Origin: Mesoterricola sediminis
Lineage (GTDB): Bacteria > Acidobacteriota > Holophagae > Holophagales > Holophagaceae
Direction of reading: 5' to 3'
Assembly: GCF_030295425.1 (NCBI RefSeq)
Contig: NZ_AP027081.1
Location: 4,075,001 to 4,139,000 of the forward strand
Length of the DNA stretch: 64,000 nt
Made by a program: the position numbers and the translations under genes
The notes under the pieces: model-generated
Databases searched by the model: none
Told to the model about the DNA's origin: nothing
What the model saw: only the letters and a program-made list of their open reading frames with translations
Part shown: positions 37,401 to 46,171 of the stretch, piece by piece
How positions within the stretch are numbered: position 1 is the stretch's first letter
How the letters are laid out: the number at the start of each line of letters is the position of its first letter

Positions 37401-38567
37401 ATGCGTCGATGGATCCTCGGATTTTCGATTGGGTGGATTTGCACACCCCTGCTCGCTCAATTGAGTGCGATGCCGAAGGCAAACCGTCAACCCGTTTTGA
37501 CCTGGGATCACGGATCGCTCGCGGTGGTGGAAAATTTGGGCTTATCTGCACGCATTGGAAGCCGTGAACAGGGTGGGTTTTATAAGACCTTCAGTTTGCG
37601 CAGGGATTCCTTGGGGATGACCATTGCCTTTGACTGCATTACCGAGGTAAGACTAATTGATAAGAAATTTTACTACGGGTCCTATTACATCCCCTCTCAT
37701 GGCCCCTGGGAAGATCACGAAATCGAAATCGGGGCCACCCCGGGCCAATGGGGTTTTCCAATGAGGCTTTTCCAGTCATATGAACCCGACTTGTATCTGG
37801 GGATCAATGTCGAGAGCGGGTTCACCAAGGACGGGGAGGCCTCCTGTTTTTCGTGGTGGAAGCGCGGAGACAAGGGAACACTGAGGCTTGAAAGCCTGAT
37901 TGAAGTAACGTTCAACGGTCATCCTGCAATGGTTCCATTCAAGAAGGACGGCAAGCCCGTTTTCGCGCTCGGCAACAAGAACTTGCCGGGCTTGTTTCCC
38001 TTGTTGGATGACCCCATCCGGGTGCCGGGTGCGTTCGTCCTCGTTTCCTTGAAGTCGGGAATAGTGTGGGTCATCAAGGACGGAGCGACCAGGCCCAGCA
38101 GGACCCTCAACCTGAATCGCCTGGGCGACGCGTTTGTTGGCGGGGTTCACCCCTTTCCAAATGTCATTCTTGGTATCCAGCCCCTTCCCAACGGCCACCT
38201 GCTCGTGGCCAAGCGGAGCGAATCTGCCACTAACGAATCATACAAGCATTTTGATATCGAGCCCCAAGCCAGCGACGCTCATGCCGATGAGAGGGGAGAG
38301 AAAGAGCAGCGGGGCGCCCTCATCCTGTTCCCTGAAATCGAGTGGGTGGAAGTGGACCCCCTCCCGGGAGAAGTCATGAAGGCCGAGCTTGACCTGGTTG
38401 GCAACGCCCCAGGTTTCTTGAAATCGAAGCAGGACGCCGACAGGTTCAGCTTCGGATTCGATCCGGATGGGAAGCTGGTCTGCCCGTGGGTCGCCCCGAA
38501 ACCGGAACGACCGGAACCGGAAAGGATGGGGAACGCGCCCAGTGCAGCGTCCGCAAAGCAGCCCTGA
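37401..38567 (+). CDS. Unknown exported protein of the low-GC island
   Basis: This 388-residue protein begins with a signal peptide (MRRWILGFSIGWICTPLLAQ). The mature part is beta-rich, with no recognised domain; repeated features include DHGSLAVVENLGLSARIG, PNVILGIQPLPNGHLLVAK and FGFDPDGKLVCPWV. The last two recall a propeller-type strand-turn, but no repeat unit could be defined. The C-terminus is proline/charged and ends within the 49-bp dispersed repeat. Codon use is intermediate between the cysteine-rich ORF and the chromosome. ATG 37401 was chosen for the signal peptide; the frame is open further upstream. Function is unknown. Confidence 0.7.
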   Translation: MRRWILGFSIGWICTPLLAQLSAMPKANRQPVLTWDHGSLAVVENLGLSARIGSREQGGFYKTFSLRRDSLGMTIAFDCITEVRLIDKKFYYGSYYIPSHGPWEDHEIEIGATPGQWGFPMRLFQSYEPDLYLGINVESGFTKDGEASCFSWWKRGDKGTLRLESLIEVTFNGHPAMVPFKKDGKPVFALGNKNLPGLFPLLDDPIRVPGAFVLVSLKSGIVWVIKDGATRPSRTLNLNRLGDAFVGGVHPFPNVILGIQPLPNGHLLVAKRSESATNESYKHFDIEPQASDAHADERGEKEQRGALILFPEIEWVEVDPLPGEVMKAELDLVGNAPGFLKSKQDADRFSFGFDPDGKLVCPWVAPKPERPEPERMGNAPSAASAKQP

Positions 38568-38594
38568 ATCCTCCGAGGGGAGCGGACGCGGCCC
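38546..38594. repeat. 49-bp dispersed repeat, copy A
   Basis: About 43 of 49 bases match 62819-62866 in the same orientation. It overlaps the stop codon of the island gene and ends at the stop of the DUF1634 gene. In this copy the outer GCGTCCGC (38548-38555) and GCGGACGC (38582-38589) are perfect inverted repeats, so it can fold as a hairpin and might serve as a bidirectional terminator between the convergent genes. Confidence 0.75.
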
Positions 38595-38896
38595 TAGCCC
38601 ACCGCGCCCAGCTTGTAGCCCAGGGCCAGCGCGGCCAGGACCACGGTGCAGAAGCCCACGAAGAGCCATTCGCGCTGACGGGCGAAGACGACCGCCGCCA
38701 CGACGACGCGCAGCACGGGGGTGCCCAGGAGGATCAGGAGGCCGGCCACCGTGAGCCGGTTCGCCGGGCCCGCGCGGTGCAGCACCTGGAAGCCCAGGCC
38801 CAGGACGAGCAGGGTCGCGGACAGGATGGAGCCGGCCCGGAGGGCGCGGACCAGGAAGACTTCCACGGGCTGGGGCGGGGCGTCGGCGGGGGTCAT
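38594..38896 (-). CDS. DUF1634 small membrane protein
   Basis: This 100-residue protein has three predicted membrane helices (RALRAGSILSATLLVLGLGFQ, RLTVAGLLILLGTPVLRVVVAAV and FVGFCTVVLAALALGYKLG, quoted in part). DUF1634 proteins are small membrane proteins commonly encoded beside TauE/SafE exporters. That is the case here: its ATG overlaps the stop of the TauE gene (4 bp). It is likely an accessory subunit or partner of the exporter; the molecular role is unknown. Confidence 0.85.
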   Translation of the reverse strand: MTPADAPPQPVEVFLVRALRAGSILSATLLVLGLGFQVLHRAGPANRLTVAGLLILLGTPVLRVVVAAVVFARQREWLFVGFCTVVLAALALGYKLGAVG

Positions 38897-39717
38897 CGCA
38901 GTCCCTTGTAGATCATGATGAAGGCGGTGTAGGCCACCACGGGCACGAAGAGCTTCTTGACGAAGGAGCTCTTGAGCCGGAGGAGGAAGCGGGAGCCCAG
39001 GAGCGCCCCGAGGAGCACACCCAGGACCACGGGCGCGGTCAGGGCCGGATCCACGTCCCCCCGCACGAAATAGACGATCGCCCCGGAGGCCGCCGTCACC
39101 CCGATCATGAAATTGGAGGTGGCGGTGGACACCTTGAAGGGCAGCTTCATCACCTGGTCCATGGCCGGCACCTTGAAGACCCCGGCCCCGATGCCCAGGA
39201 GGCCCGCGGCCGCGCCGGAGATGTACATCAGGCCGAGACCCGGCAGGCTGTTGGTCACTTCGTAGGGCACGGAGACCCCGGCCACCCGGTCCTCGAAGAC
39301 CCCGCCCAGGCGAAGGCGCCGGGAGATGGCGTCCGGCTTCACGCCGTGGGGGAGCTCGTGGTGCCGGGTCCGGAACATGTTGACGGCGGAGAAGGCCAGC
39401 AGCCCCCCGAAGAGCAGCGACAGGAGGCGGGGGCTGAGGTAGGCCGCCACCAGCGCGCCGGTGAGGGAGCCCGTGGCCGTGCCCATCTCCAGCCACATGG
39501 CCACCCGCACGTTGGAAAGCCGTTCGGACAGGTACGAGATCGCCGCCCCCGTCGACGTGGCGATGATGGAGACCGTCGAGGCGGCCACGGCGGTCCGCAT
39601 GGGCACCCCGAAGCCGAGGGTGAGCAGGGGCACGAGGATGATGCCGCCCCCCAGACCGAGCATGGCGCCCACGATCCCGGCGAGGATCGAGAACCCGAAG
39701 ATGAGCAGGCTCGTCAT
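38893..39717 (-). CDS. TauE/SafE family sulfite/organic anion exporter
   Basis: This 274-residue membrane protein has about eight helices and the two internal repeats of the TauE/SafE family: GIVGAMLGLGGGIILVPLL near residues 14-32 and GAAAGLLGIGAGVFKVPAM near 165-183. Family members export sulfite, sulfoacetate or related anions. It lies between a GntR regulator (2 bp upstream) and DUF1634 (4-bp overlap), forming a three-gene operon probably controlled by that regulator. The substrate is not evident. Confidence 0.92.
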   Translation of the reverse strand: MTSLLIFGFSILAGIVGAMLGLGGGIILVPLLTLGFGVPMRTAVAASTVSIIATSTGAAISYLSERLSNVRVAMWLEMGTATGSLTGALVAAYLSPRLLSLLFGGLLAFSAVNMFRTRHHELPHGVKPDAISRRLRLGGVFEDRVAGVSVPYEVTNSLPGLGLMYISGAAAGLLGIGAGVFKVPAMDQVMKLPFKVSTATSNFMIGVTAASGAIVYFVRGDVDPALTAPVVLGVLLGALLGSRFLLRLKSSFVKKLFVPVVAYTAFIMIYKGLR

Positions 39718-39719
39718 GG

Positions 39720-40466
39720 TCAGTGCCTCCCGTTCAACCGGCGAAGTTCGATGGCGTACTCGTAGCGGTCCGCGCGGTACAGGGTGCGCAGGTAGGCCAG
39801 GGGCCGCTCCCCCTCCCCGTAGAGCACGCGGGTCACGCGCAGGACCGGGTCCCCGGGGCGCACCTCCAGCAGGCGGCCCGGCTCCGGCGCCGCGGGCTCC
39901 GCGCCGATGCGCTGGCGCCCGAAGCGGGGCGGCTGGCCCAGGCGGGTGAGGAGGGGCGCCATGCCCTCCGCGGCCGCCTGGTCCGGCGTGAGCTCCACCC
40001 CCAGGGAGGCGGGCAGCCAGATTTCGGACAGCATGAGCGGCGCGTGCCCCACCCACACCAGGCGCCGGACGAAGCCGGCCTCCTCCCCCTCCGGGCGGGC
40101 CAGCGCAGCGGCCGCGTCCGCGGGCAGGGCCCGGCGCGCGAGGGCCAGGATCTTCACCTCCGGATCCAGGCCCCGGAGCTGCAGCTCCTCCAGATGGCCG
40201 GTGAGGTTCGCCAGGGACTCCGTGAACGCCCGGTCGCGGGTGCCGGCCACGAAGGTGCCGCGCCCCTGGCGCCGGATCAGCAGCCCCTCGGCCGCCAGGT
40301 TGGCGAGCGCCTGCCGGATGGTGATGCGGCTGACCCCGAACTGGGCGATGAGCTCCCGCTCGGGGGGGATGGCCTCCCCCACCCGCAGCCGCCCGGCCTG
40401 GATGTCCTCCCGCAGGCGCGTCTCCACCTGGTGGTAGAGGGGCAGGCGGCTTTCCGGATCGAGCAT
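39720..40466 (-). CDS. GntR/HutC-family transcriptional regulator
   Basis: This 248-residue regulator has an N-terminal winged helix at about 8-72 (PLYHQVETRLREDIQAG, PPERELIAQFGVSRITIRQA) and a C-terminal UTRA effector domain at about 95-240. It is the first gene of the GntR-TauE-DUF1634 operon and divergent from glutaminase. A palindromic site typical of this family (40482-40491) lies 15 bp before its start codon, suggesting autoregulation and possibly control of glsA. The effector is unknown. Confidence 0.92.
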   Translation of the reverse strand: MLDPESRLPLYHQVETRLREDIQAGRLRVGEAIPPERELIAQFGVSRITIRQALANLAAEGLLIRRQGRGTFVAGTRDRAFTESLANLTGHLEELQLRGLDPEVKILALARRALPADAAAALARPEGEEAGFVRRLVWVGHAPLMLSEIWLPASLGVELTPDQAAAEGMAPLLTRLGQPPRFGRQRIGAEPAAPEPGRLLEVRPGDPVLRVTRVLYGEGERPLAYLRTLYRADRYEYAIELRRLNGRH

Positions 40467-40481
40467 GGGAGAACTCCAACT

Positions 40482-40491
40482 TGTTATAACA
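40482..40491. promoter_or_regulatory. Palindromic GntR-type operator
   Basis: TGTTATAACA is a perfect 10-bp palindrome fitting the GT-x-TA-x-AC-like core bound by HutC/GntR proteins. It lies in the 67-bp region between the divergent gntR and glsA genes, within A+T-rich promoter-like sequence, so its occupation could repress both. Confidence 0.55.
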
Positions 40492-40533
40492 TTATGTCAT
40501 CCCATCCAGGCCGTCAACCCGTAGAATGGAGGC

Positions 40534-41445
40534 ATGTCCATCCAGGCCCTCCTCGACACCATCGCCCAGCATGTGGATCCCCTCCTCGACCAGGGGCGCG
40601 TGGCCTCGTACATCCCCGCGCTCGCCCGGGTGGAGCCCCGCCAGTTCGGCATGGCCTTCGCGCCCATCGACGGCCCGATCGAGGGCACCGGCGCCTGGCG
40701 GACGCCCTTCTCCATCCAGAGCATCAGCAAGGTCTTCGCCCTGGCCCTCGTGGTGGCCGGGGACGGGGAGCGGCTCTGGTCGCGGGTGGGCCGGGAGCCC
40801 TCCGGCAGCCCCTTCAATTCCCTCGTGCAGCTCGAGCACGAGCGGGGCATCCCTCGCAATCCCTTCATCAACGCCGGCGCCCTCGTGGTGATGGACCGCC
40901 TCCTCTCCCTCGCCGGCGACGCGGCCGGGGCCGTGCTGGAGCTGCTGCGGGCGGAATCGGGCAATCCGGCGGTGGACATGGACCCCGAGGTCGCGGCCTC
41001 GGAGGCGGCCCACGGCAGCCGCAACGCCGCCCTGGCCCACTTCATGGCCAGCTTCGGGAACCTGGAGAACCCCGTGGAGACGGTGCTGGACGCGTACTTC
41101 CGCACCTGCGCGCTCCGCATGACCTGCGAGGACCTGGCCCGGGCCGGGCTGTTCCTGGCGCGGCACGGCCTCCGCGCCGACGGAAGCCCCCTGCTGACCC
41201 GCAGCGAGGCCAAGCGCATCCACGCGGTCATGCTCACCTGCGGCACCTACGACGCCGCCGGCGACTTCGCCTACCGGGTGGGCCTCCCCGTCAAGAGCGG
41301 CGTGGGCGGCGGACTCCTGGCCGTCCTGCCCGGCCGGGGCGTGCTCGCCACCTGGGCGCCGGCCCTGGACCCCCGGGGCAACTCCCTCGCCGGGCTCGAA
41401 GCCCTGGACGTCTTCACCACCCGGACGGGCTGGTCCATCTTCTGA
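40534..41445 (+). CDS. glsA: Glutaminase
   Basis: This 303-residue beta-lactamase-fold glutaminase converts glutamine to glutamate and ammonia. The catalytic Ser-x-x-Lys lies in FSIQSISKVF (about 59-68). NPFINAGALV, a Tyr/Asn block in CGTYDAAGDFAYRVGLP and the C-terminal KSGVGGGLLAVLPG are conserved. GGAGG is directly upstream of the ATG. It is divergent from the GntR operon and shares its promoter region. Length fits bacterial GlsA (about 305). Confidence 0.96.
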   Translation: MSIQALLDTIAQHVDPLLDQGRVASYIPALARVEPRQFGMAFAPIDGPIEGTGAWRTPFSIQSISKVFALALVVAGDGERLWSRVGREPSGSPFNSLVQLEHERGIPRNPFINAGALVVMDRLLSLAGDAAGAVLELLRAESGNPAVDMDPEVAASEAAHGSRNAALAHFMASFGNLENPVETVLDAYFRTCALRMTCEDLARAGLFLARHGLRADGSPLLTRSEAKRIHAVMLTCGTYDAAGDFAYRVGLPVKSGVGGGLLAVLPGRGVLATWAPALDPRGNSLAGLEALDVFTTRTGWSIF

Positions 41446-41478
41446 GCGGCGGGGGTCCCGGCCCCCCCGAAGGTCTCC

Positions 41479-42663
41479 CTAGGGGCGGAGGCCGTAGGTC
41501 CGGATGAAGGTCTGGACTTCCCCGGGGTGAGCCCGCTTCCACGCCTCGAAATCGGGTCGGAAAGCCTCCTGGAAGCGCAGCACGAAGAGGGCCGCGTCCA
41601 GCCGGCCCTCCTGCTTGAAGCGCAGGAAGGCCGCCAGGTACCGGTCCTGGACGGGCGTCCCGGTCTTCTGGACCTGGGCCTCCAGGGCGCCCAGGGCCAG
41701 GGTCCAGAAGAAGCGGGCCAGCTGGAAGGGGGTCTCCAGGGGTGGAGCGCCCGGGCCGGGATGCTCCACCTTCACCTGGGCCCCTCCGTGAAGACCGGTG
41801 AGGAGCGGCGCCCAGATCGCCAGGCCCTCGGCCCCCGGGTCCGGGACGGTGGCCTGGAGGGTCAGTTGACCCTCCGGACCCCAGGAGGGGCGGAACGGTG
41901 GGTCGAACACCAGCTTCTTCGGGGCCCGGCCCTGCGCGTCGAGGAGATCCGCCAGCTTGAGCCAGAGCAACCGGTTGCCAGGATTCCCCTCGAGTCCCGA
42001 CAGGAGGGCCTCCTCGGCCTCCTGGGCCCGGCCGGCCGCAGCACAACCGTCGGCCAGGAAGCGCCAGGCTTTGGGGAAGGCCGGCTGGGCCTGGGCGGCC
42101 TTGCGGTACCAGGTGAGCGCCTCCGTGGGATGGCGTTCGCTGTGGTATGTGTCCCCGAGGTAGAGCATCGCCAGGACGAACCCGGGATCCTGGGCCAGCG
42201 CCCTCCCGTAGGCCTCCCGGGCCTTCTGGAAGTCCCGGGCGCCGAAGCTCCGCTCCCCCTCCTCGAAGGCCGCCAGGGCCTTGGGATCCCGGGAGGTCAC
42301 GGACGGAAAGGCATGGGCGTGCACCGCCTCCAGCTCCACCTGGACCTGGGCCCTGCCGTCCCTGGAAAGGGACGGGTTCAGATAGACGGCCTCCAACTCG
42401 TCCTCGGTCCGCACCCGGAAATAGGCCGCCGCGGGGGGCGCCGCCTTCCTGGCGATCGCCTGGTAGACCTGGGCCCGCAAGGCGTGCGGCTGGGAAGCTC
42501 CGGGGTAGGCCTTCTGGGCCGCGTCCAGCAGCGCGAACCCCGCGCCCAGCGAGCCTTCCCGGAACTTGGCGACGGCCTCCTCGCACATCGCGTTCAAGGC
42601 TTTCGGCGCCCCAGGCACGGGGGGCGCCGCCAGGACCAGGGCGGTCAACGGGAAGAGCAACAT
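41479..42663 (-). CDS. Exported TPR-containing protein
   Basis: This 394-residue protein begins with a short signal-like sequence (MLLFPLTALVLAAPPVPG). Tetratricopeptide-type helices run at about 125-235, for example ALAAFEEGERSFGARDFQKA, ALAQDPGFVLAMLYLGDTYH and EALTWYRKAAQAQPAFPKA. The C-terminal 150 residues are not recognised. AGGAG lies 5 nt before the ATG. It is likely a periplasmic scaffold; no enzymatic motif was seen. It is convergent with glsA and divergent from the second diguanylate cyclase. Confidence 0.75.
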   Translation of the reverse strand: MLLFPLTALVLAAPPVPGAPKALNAMCEEAVAKFREGSLGAGFALLDAAQKAYPGASQPHALRAQVYQAIARKAAPPAAAYFRVRTEDELEAVYLNPSLSRDGRAQVQVELEAVHAHAFPSVTSRDPKALAAFEEGERSFGARDFQKAREAYGRALAQDPGFVLAMLYLGDTYHSERHPTEALTWYRKAAQAQPAFPKAWRFLADGCAAAGRAQEAEEALLSGLEGNPGNRLLWLKLADLLDAQGRAPKKLVFDPPFRPSWGPEGQLTLQATVPDPGAEGLAIWAPLLTGLHGGAQVKVEHPGPGAPPLETPFQLARFFWTLALGALEAQVQKTGTPVQDRYLAAFLRFKQEGRLDAALFVLRFQEAFRPDFEAWKRAHPGEVQTFIRTYGLRP

Positions 42664-42889
42664 GGAAACTCCTGGGGGGATCCCTCCACCCTACAGCAAC
42701 CTCCGCGTACCAGGCACCGGCACGCTCTGGGCCTGCCCGGCGCGCCGGGTCCCCGATCCGGGCGTCGAGCGCCTCGCATCCGCCGCCCCGGAAGGCTTTT
42801 CTCCACCCTGAAGGACCGCGCGGCGCGCCCTCGGACGGCCAAATTCCGGGGTGGGAACGGGGCGGGTAGGATGGATTCAGGAGCAGGCC

Positions 42890-44392
42890 ATGTCCACGCC
42901 CATCCGGGCCATCCAGCGCTGGGGGAGGTCCGTCCTCCTGGCCTATGGCTTGGTTGGAGTGATCTTTGGCGGCATCGGGGTGTGGCTGGTCACGGACCTG
43001 ATGACCAGCCGATCCAACATCCTTGCCGAGCGCGCCGCCCTGGCCCTCCAGACCAGCAAGTTCATGTGCCAGTGGTTCGGGACGACCCTCCTCAGCGCGG
43101 ACTTCGTGCTCCGGGACGTGACGACCCGGGTGGGCCCCGCCGAGCTGGACCGGGCCCGGACCGGCGCGGCTGAGCGGGAGCGACTCTCCGCCCTGCTGGA
43201 CGGGAAACTGAAAACCCTGCCCGGGGTCTACGGCCTGGGCCTGGTGGACCGCCGCGGCGTCTACGTGGCGGCGGCCGATCCCAGCCTGGTCGGCCACACA
43301 TCCCACTCCCGCCTCCGGGAAGAAGCGGGATGGCTCCTGGACCCCCGGCTGCACGTGGAATATGTGCCGGCCCAGCGATCCGCCAACAACCTGCCGGCCC
43401 TCCTGGTGTCGCGGCCCCTGCCTTCCCCGGACGGGTCCTTCCAGGGCGGCGCCCTCGCGGCCATCCTGCTGAGCACGGCCCAGGAATGGCTGGAGGCGTT
43501 CCCCGTCCAGCGCCATGACACCCTGGCCATGGTGGACGGGGAGGGCGCCCTGCTGGCCCGGAATCCGCCCCGGCCCTCGGCCATCGGCGGCAAGCTCCAT
43601 GACCTCTCCGCCCAGCCCAGGTTCGGCAATTCGGGCGGCAGCGCCACCTTCACCAACACCTCCCCCAACGACGGGCGGGAGCGCATCTACGGCATCAGCC
43701 GGGTGGAGCGCATCCCGATCAGCATCATCGTCGGGTTCGACAAGGCCCAGGCCCTGGAGGAATGGCGGCACCGGGCCTGGCAGCTGGCCGCGGGCTACCT
43801 GGCCATGGTCTGCCTGACGGTCCTGACCCTGCGCAGCCACCTGCATACCCGTGCCCAGCGGGACGAGATGAAGCGGCTGGCGATCACCGATCCCCTGACG
43901 GGGGTGGCCAACCGGCGCCAGCTGACCCAGATGGGCGCCATGGAGGTGAAGAAGGCCCTGCGCAACCGGTACCCCCTCTCCTTCCTGATGGTGGACATCG
44001 ACCGCTTCAAGGCCATCAACGACACCTGGGGCCACCCCACGGGGGACCGGGTCATCCAGACCCTGGCCCGGGCCATGGTCGCCAGCGTGCGCGAGACGGA
44101 CGTGGTGGGCCGCCTGGGCGGGGAGGAATTCCTCGCCATCCTGCCCGGCACCGGTCCGGAGGGGGCCGAGATCCTGGCGAACCGCCTGCGCGTCCACGTG
44201 GAGAAGGGGCTCACGACCCCCTCCGACGAGGGGGTCCCCGTGCGGTTCACCATCAGCATCGGCGTCGCCGGGTTGGAGGAGGGCGCCACCTTCGACGAAC
44301 TCCTCCTCCAGGTCGACAAGGCGCTCTACCAGGCCAAGGCGGCGGGGCGGAACCGGGTCAGGGTCGATCCGGGCGGGCGCGCTGGAGTTTGA
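42890..44392 (+). CDS. Diguanylate cyclase with periplasmic sensor domain
   Basis: This 500-residue protein has a TM helix at about 12-35, a periplasmic Cache-like sensor region at about 40-295 (LPGVYGLGLVDRRGVYVAAAD), a second TM at about 300-320, and a GGDEF domain at about 335-495. The domain has DPLTGVANRR, MVDIDRFKAIND and the GGEEF loop. RETD five residues before the loop is the I-site, so product inhibition is expected. ATG 42890 was chosen for AGGAG 7 nt upstream. Its 3' end overlaps the convergent DUF188 gene. Confidence 0.92.
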   Translation: MSTPIRAIQRWGRSVLLAYGLVGVIFGGIGVWLVTDLMTSRSNILAERAALALQTSKFMCQWFGTTLLSADFVLRDVTTRVGPAELDRARTGAAERERLSALLDGKLKTLPGVYGLGLVDRRGVYVAAADPSLVGHTSHSRLREEAGWLLDPRLHVEYVPAQRSANNLPALLVSRPLPSPDGSFQGGALAAILLSTAQEWLEAFPVQRHDTLAMVDGEGALLARNPPRPSAIGGKLHDLSAQPRFGNSGGSATFTNTSPNDGRERIYGISRVERIPISIIVGFDKAQALEEWRHRAWQLAAGYLAMVCLTVLTLRSHLHTRAQRDEMKRLAITDPLTGVANRRQLTQMGAMEVKKALRNRYPLSFLMVDIDRFKAINDTWGHPTGDRVIQTLARAMVASVRETDVVGRLGGEEFLAILPGTGPEGAEILANRLRVHVEKGLTTPSDEGVPVRFTISIGVAGLEEGATFDELLLQVDKALYQAKAAGRNRVRVDPGGRAGV

Positions 44393-44823
44393 GCAGGGCC
44401 TGGATCTGGTTTTCCAGGGCCCCCAGGAAGCGGGAGCGGTCCGTAGGGCCGGGGGCCCCCGCCCACGGCGCCCATGTCCCGCAGGAAGGCGCTCAGCTCC
44501 CGGCTGGCGAGGGCGTCGCCGATGGAGGCCTCCGTGAAGGGCCGCCCCCGGGGGTCGAGCACCCGGGCGCCCCGCTTCAGGCAGCGGTCCGCCAGGGGTA
44601 TGTCCGCCGTCACGACCAGGGCCTCCGCGTCCACCTGCTCCGCGATCCAGTCGTCGGCCGCATCGAGCCCCCCGCCCACCACCACCCGCCGGATGAGGGG
44701 ATCCCGGGGCAGGTTCAGGAAGCCGTTGGCCACCACGACGACCCCCAGGCGGTGGCGCCGCGCCACCCGGTACACCTCCTCCTTGACCGGGCACGCATCC
44801 GCATCGATGTAGATCTGGATCAA
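44326..44823 (-). CDS. YaiI/YqxD-family DUF188 protein, probable C-terminal frameshift
   Basis: Residues 1-120 match the UPF0178/DUF188 family: a PIN-like fold starting MIQIYIDADACPVKEE, with VVVANGF, DAADDWIAEQ and LVVTADIPLADRC. After the GGGPRP stretch the frame becomes a proline-rich tail unlike the family. Removing one base from the G5C5 run at 44451-44460 gives TDRSRFLGALENQIQALLKL, a typical family ending, with a stop at 44358-44360 and a normal length of about 154 residues. So either a genuine frameshift, slippage, or a sequencing error is present. It overlaps the convergent cyclase gene by 67 bp as annotated, 35 bp if corrected. Function is unknown; nuclease-like by fold. Confidence 0.82.
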   Translation of the reverse strand: MIQIYIDADACPVKEEVYRVARRHRLGVVVVANGFLNLPRDPLIRRVVVGGGLDAADDWIAEQVDAEALVVTADIPLADRCLKRGARVLDPRGRPFTEASIGDALASRELSAFLRDMGAVGGGPRPYGPLPLPGGPGKPDPGPAQTPARPPGSTLTRFRPAALAW

Positions 44824-44910
44824 GGGGGCTCCTCGCGCGCGCCCGGACCCGGCGGCCCGGGCGCGCTGCCCCAGTCTAACCGGCCCGGGCCGGCCTCCCG
44901 GAGGGGCCGC

Positions 44911-45987
44911 CTACTTGCCGGCCGCCTCGACGCGGGCGCGGAGGGTGGCCTTGAAGGCCGCGTCGATCGCCGGCTGGGCTTCGGCGGCGGCCAGGGCCTC
45001 CCGGTCGTAGCGCAGGGCCTCCGCCGGCTGGCCGCAGCGGGCGTAGACCCGGCCCAGCGCCGCCAGGAAGAAGGGGTCCCCGGGCGCCCGGATCTCCTGG
45101 GCGGCGCGGGCCGCAAGGGCCAGCAGGGCGGCGGGATCCTCCTTGGGGTTCCGGGCCATGGCGTCCAGGAGCATGGCGAGGCCGGGCGCGCTCCCGCGGT
45201 AGACGCCTTCCGCCAGCCGCTTCGCGTAGGCGGTGGCCCGCGCCGCGTCCGTGTGGGTGAGGGCGGTGTAATAGACGTACCCGAATGACGCTTCCGCCGG
45301 CCTGCTGGCGGGGAAGAGCTCGCCGCCCACCCTGTCGGCGGTGGCGAAATCCTCCTTCCGCAGGGCCTCGAAGAAGGCCTTCAGCAAAGGTTCGTCCTTC
45401 TTCTGCTGGGCCCTGGCCACCCCCTGGTCCCGGGCCGCCTTCGGCAGATCCCAGGTCCCGGCCAGGCTGGCCTCGAGCACCCGCTCCAGGTCCTTGGGGT
45501 GCCCGGTCCAGGCGATCCGCCCCTGGCCGTCCACCACGAAGGCCGTCGGGATGCCCTGGGGCGAGGACGCCTCGTACCACGTCGCCGCCATGCGGCCCTC
45601 CACCCCGTCCGCACCCACGGTGTAGGCCATCCGGTCCCCCTGGTCCCGGACGAAGGCCTCCACCCCCTTCAGGTACGTGGTGTCCTGGGGCCCCTTCCGC
45701 TTCTCCTTGATGCTGATGCCGCAGACCTGGACCCGACCCTTGTACTTCGCGGCCAGCTCCGTCAGGTGCGGGATCGTCGCCTTGCAGGGACCGCACCAGG
45801 TGGCCCAGAATTCCACCACGTACAGCTTCCCGGGTTCGAAGGCCGACACCGGCGCCCCTTTGATCCAGTGGATTCCGGCGAGGGCCGGCGCCTTGTCGCC
45901 GATCCGGAGGGTCTGGCCCGGCAGGGGCAGCGCGAAGGCCGACGCGACGAGGCCGGGGACGAGGAGGGATCTGGAGGAGAGGGACAC
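44911..45987 (-). CDS. TlpA-like periplasmic thioredoxin with C-terminal helical domain
   Basis: This 358-residue protein has a signal-like N-terminus (VSLSSRSLLVPGLVASAFAL). A TlpA/ResA-type thioredoxin domain follows at about 25-185, with RIGDKAPAL, WIKGAP and the redox-active motif FWATWCGPC near residue 65, and the cis-Pro region GIPTAFVVDG. The C-terminal 170 residues are a helical, TPR-like tail (AARATAYAKRLAEG, ALGRVYARCGQPAEALRYD). The GTG at 45987 was chosen because GAGG lies 6 nt upstream and it begins the signal peptide. It is a clear paralogue of the two genes at 60.5 and 61.7 kb. It is likely a periplasmic disulfide reductase. Confidence 0.85.
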   Translation of the reverse strand: MSLSSRSLLVPGLVASAFALPLPGQTLRIGDKAPALAGIHWIKGAPVSAFEPGKLYVVEFWATWCGPCKATIPHLTELAAKYKGRVQVCGISIKEKRKGPQDTTYLKGVEAFVRDQGDRMAYTVGADGVEGRMAATWYEASSPQGIPTAFVVDGQGRIAWTGHPKDLERVLEASLAGTWDLPKAARDQGVARAQQKKDEPLLKAFFEALRKEDFATADRVGGELFPASRPAEASFGYVYYTALTHTDAARATAYAKRLAEGVYRGSAPGLAMLLDAMARNPKEDPAALLALAARAAQEIRAPGDPFFLAALGRVYARCGQPAEALRYDREALAAAEAQPAIDAAFKATLRARVEAAGK

Positions 45988-46171
45988 GCTGGACCTCGCG
46001 GAAGGGGGTTGGAGGGGCGCCGCGCAAGCCGCCGCGCACCTGCCATTGGACCCCGGCCTCCCGGAAGGAGGCTCCTGAAAACTGGTGACATTTCCGGAGG
46101 GTTTTAACGGGGCGCAACGCGCTTCCAAACCCTGGGAACAGACGACCTGGAACAAGCCGTCCCCGGCGGGC

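Larger units (their letters stand above)
36830..38570. other. Low-GC island with unusual codon use
   Basis: Between the diguanylate cyclase gene and the DUF1634 operon the composition drops clearly, most strongly at about 36960-37720. There A/T-ending codons, ATA, TTA and AAA are common, unlike all neighbours. It carries two secreted-protein genes with their own promoter. Its right edge coincides with a 49-bp sequence repeated near the mobile element at 62.8 kb. Recent horizontal acquisition is inferred. Confidence 0.6.
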
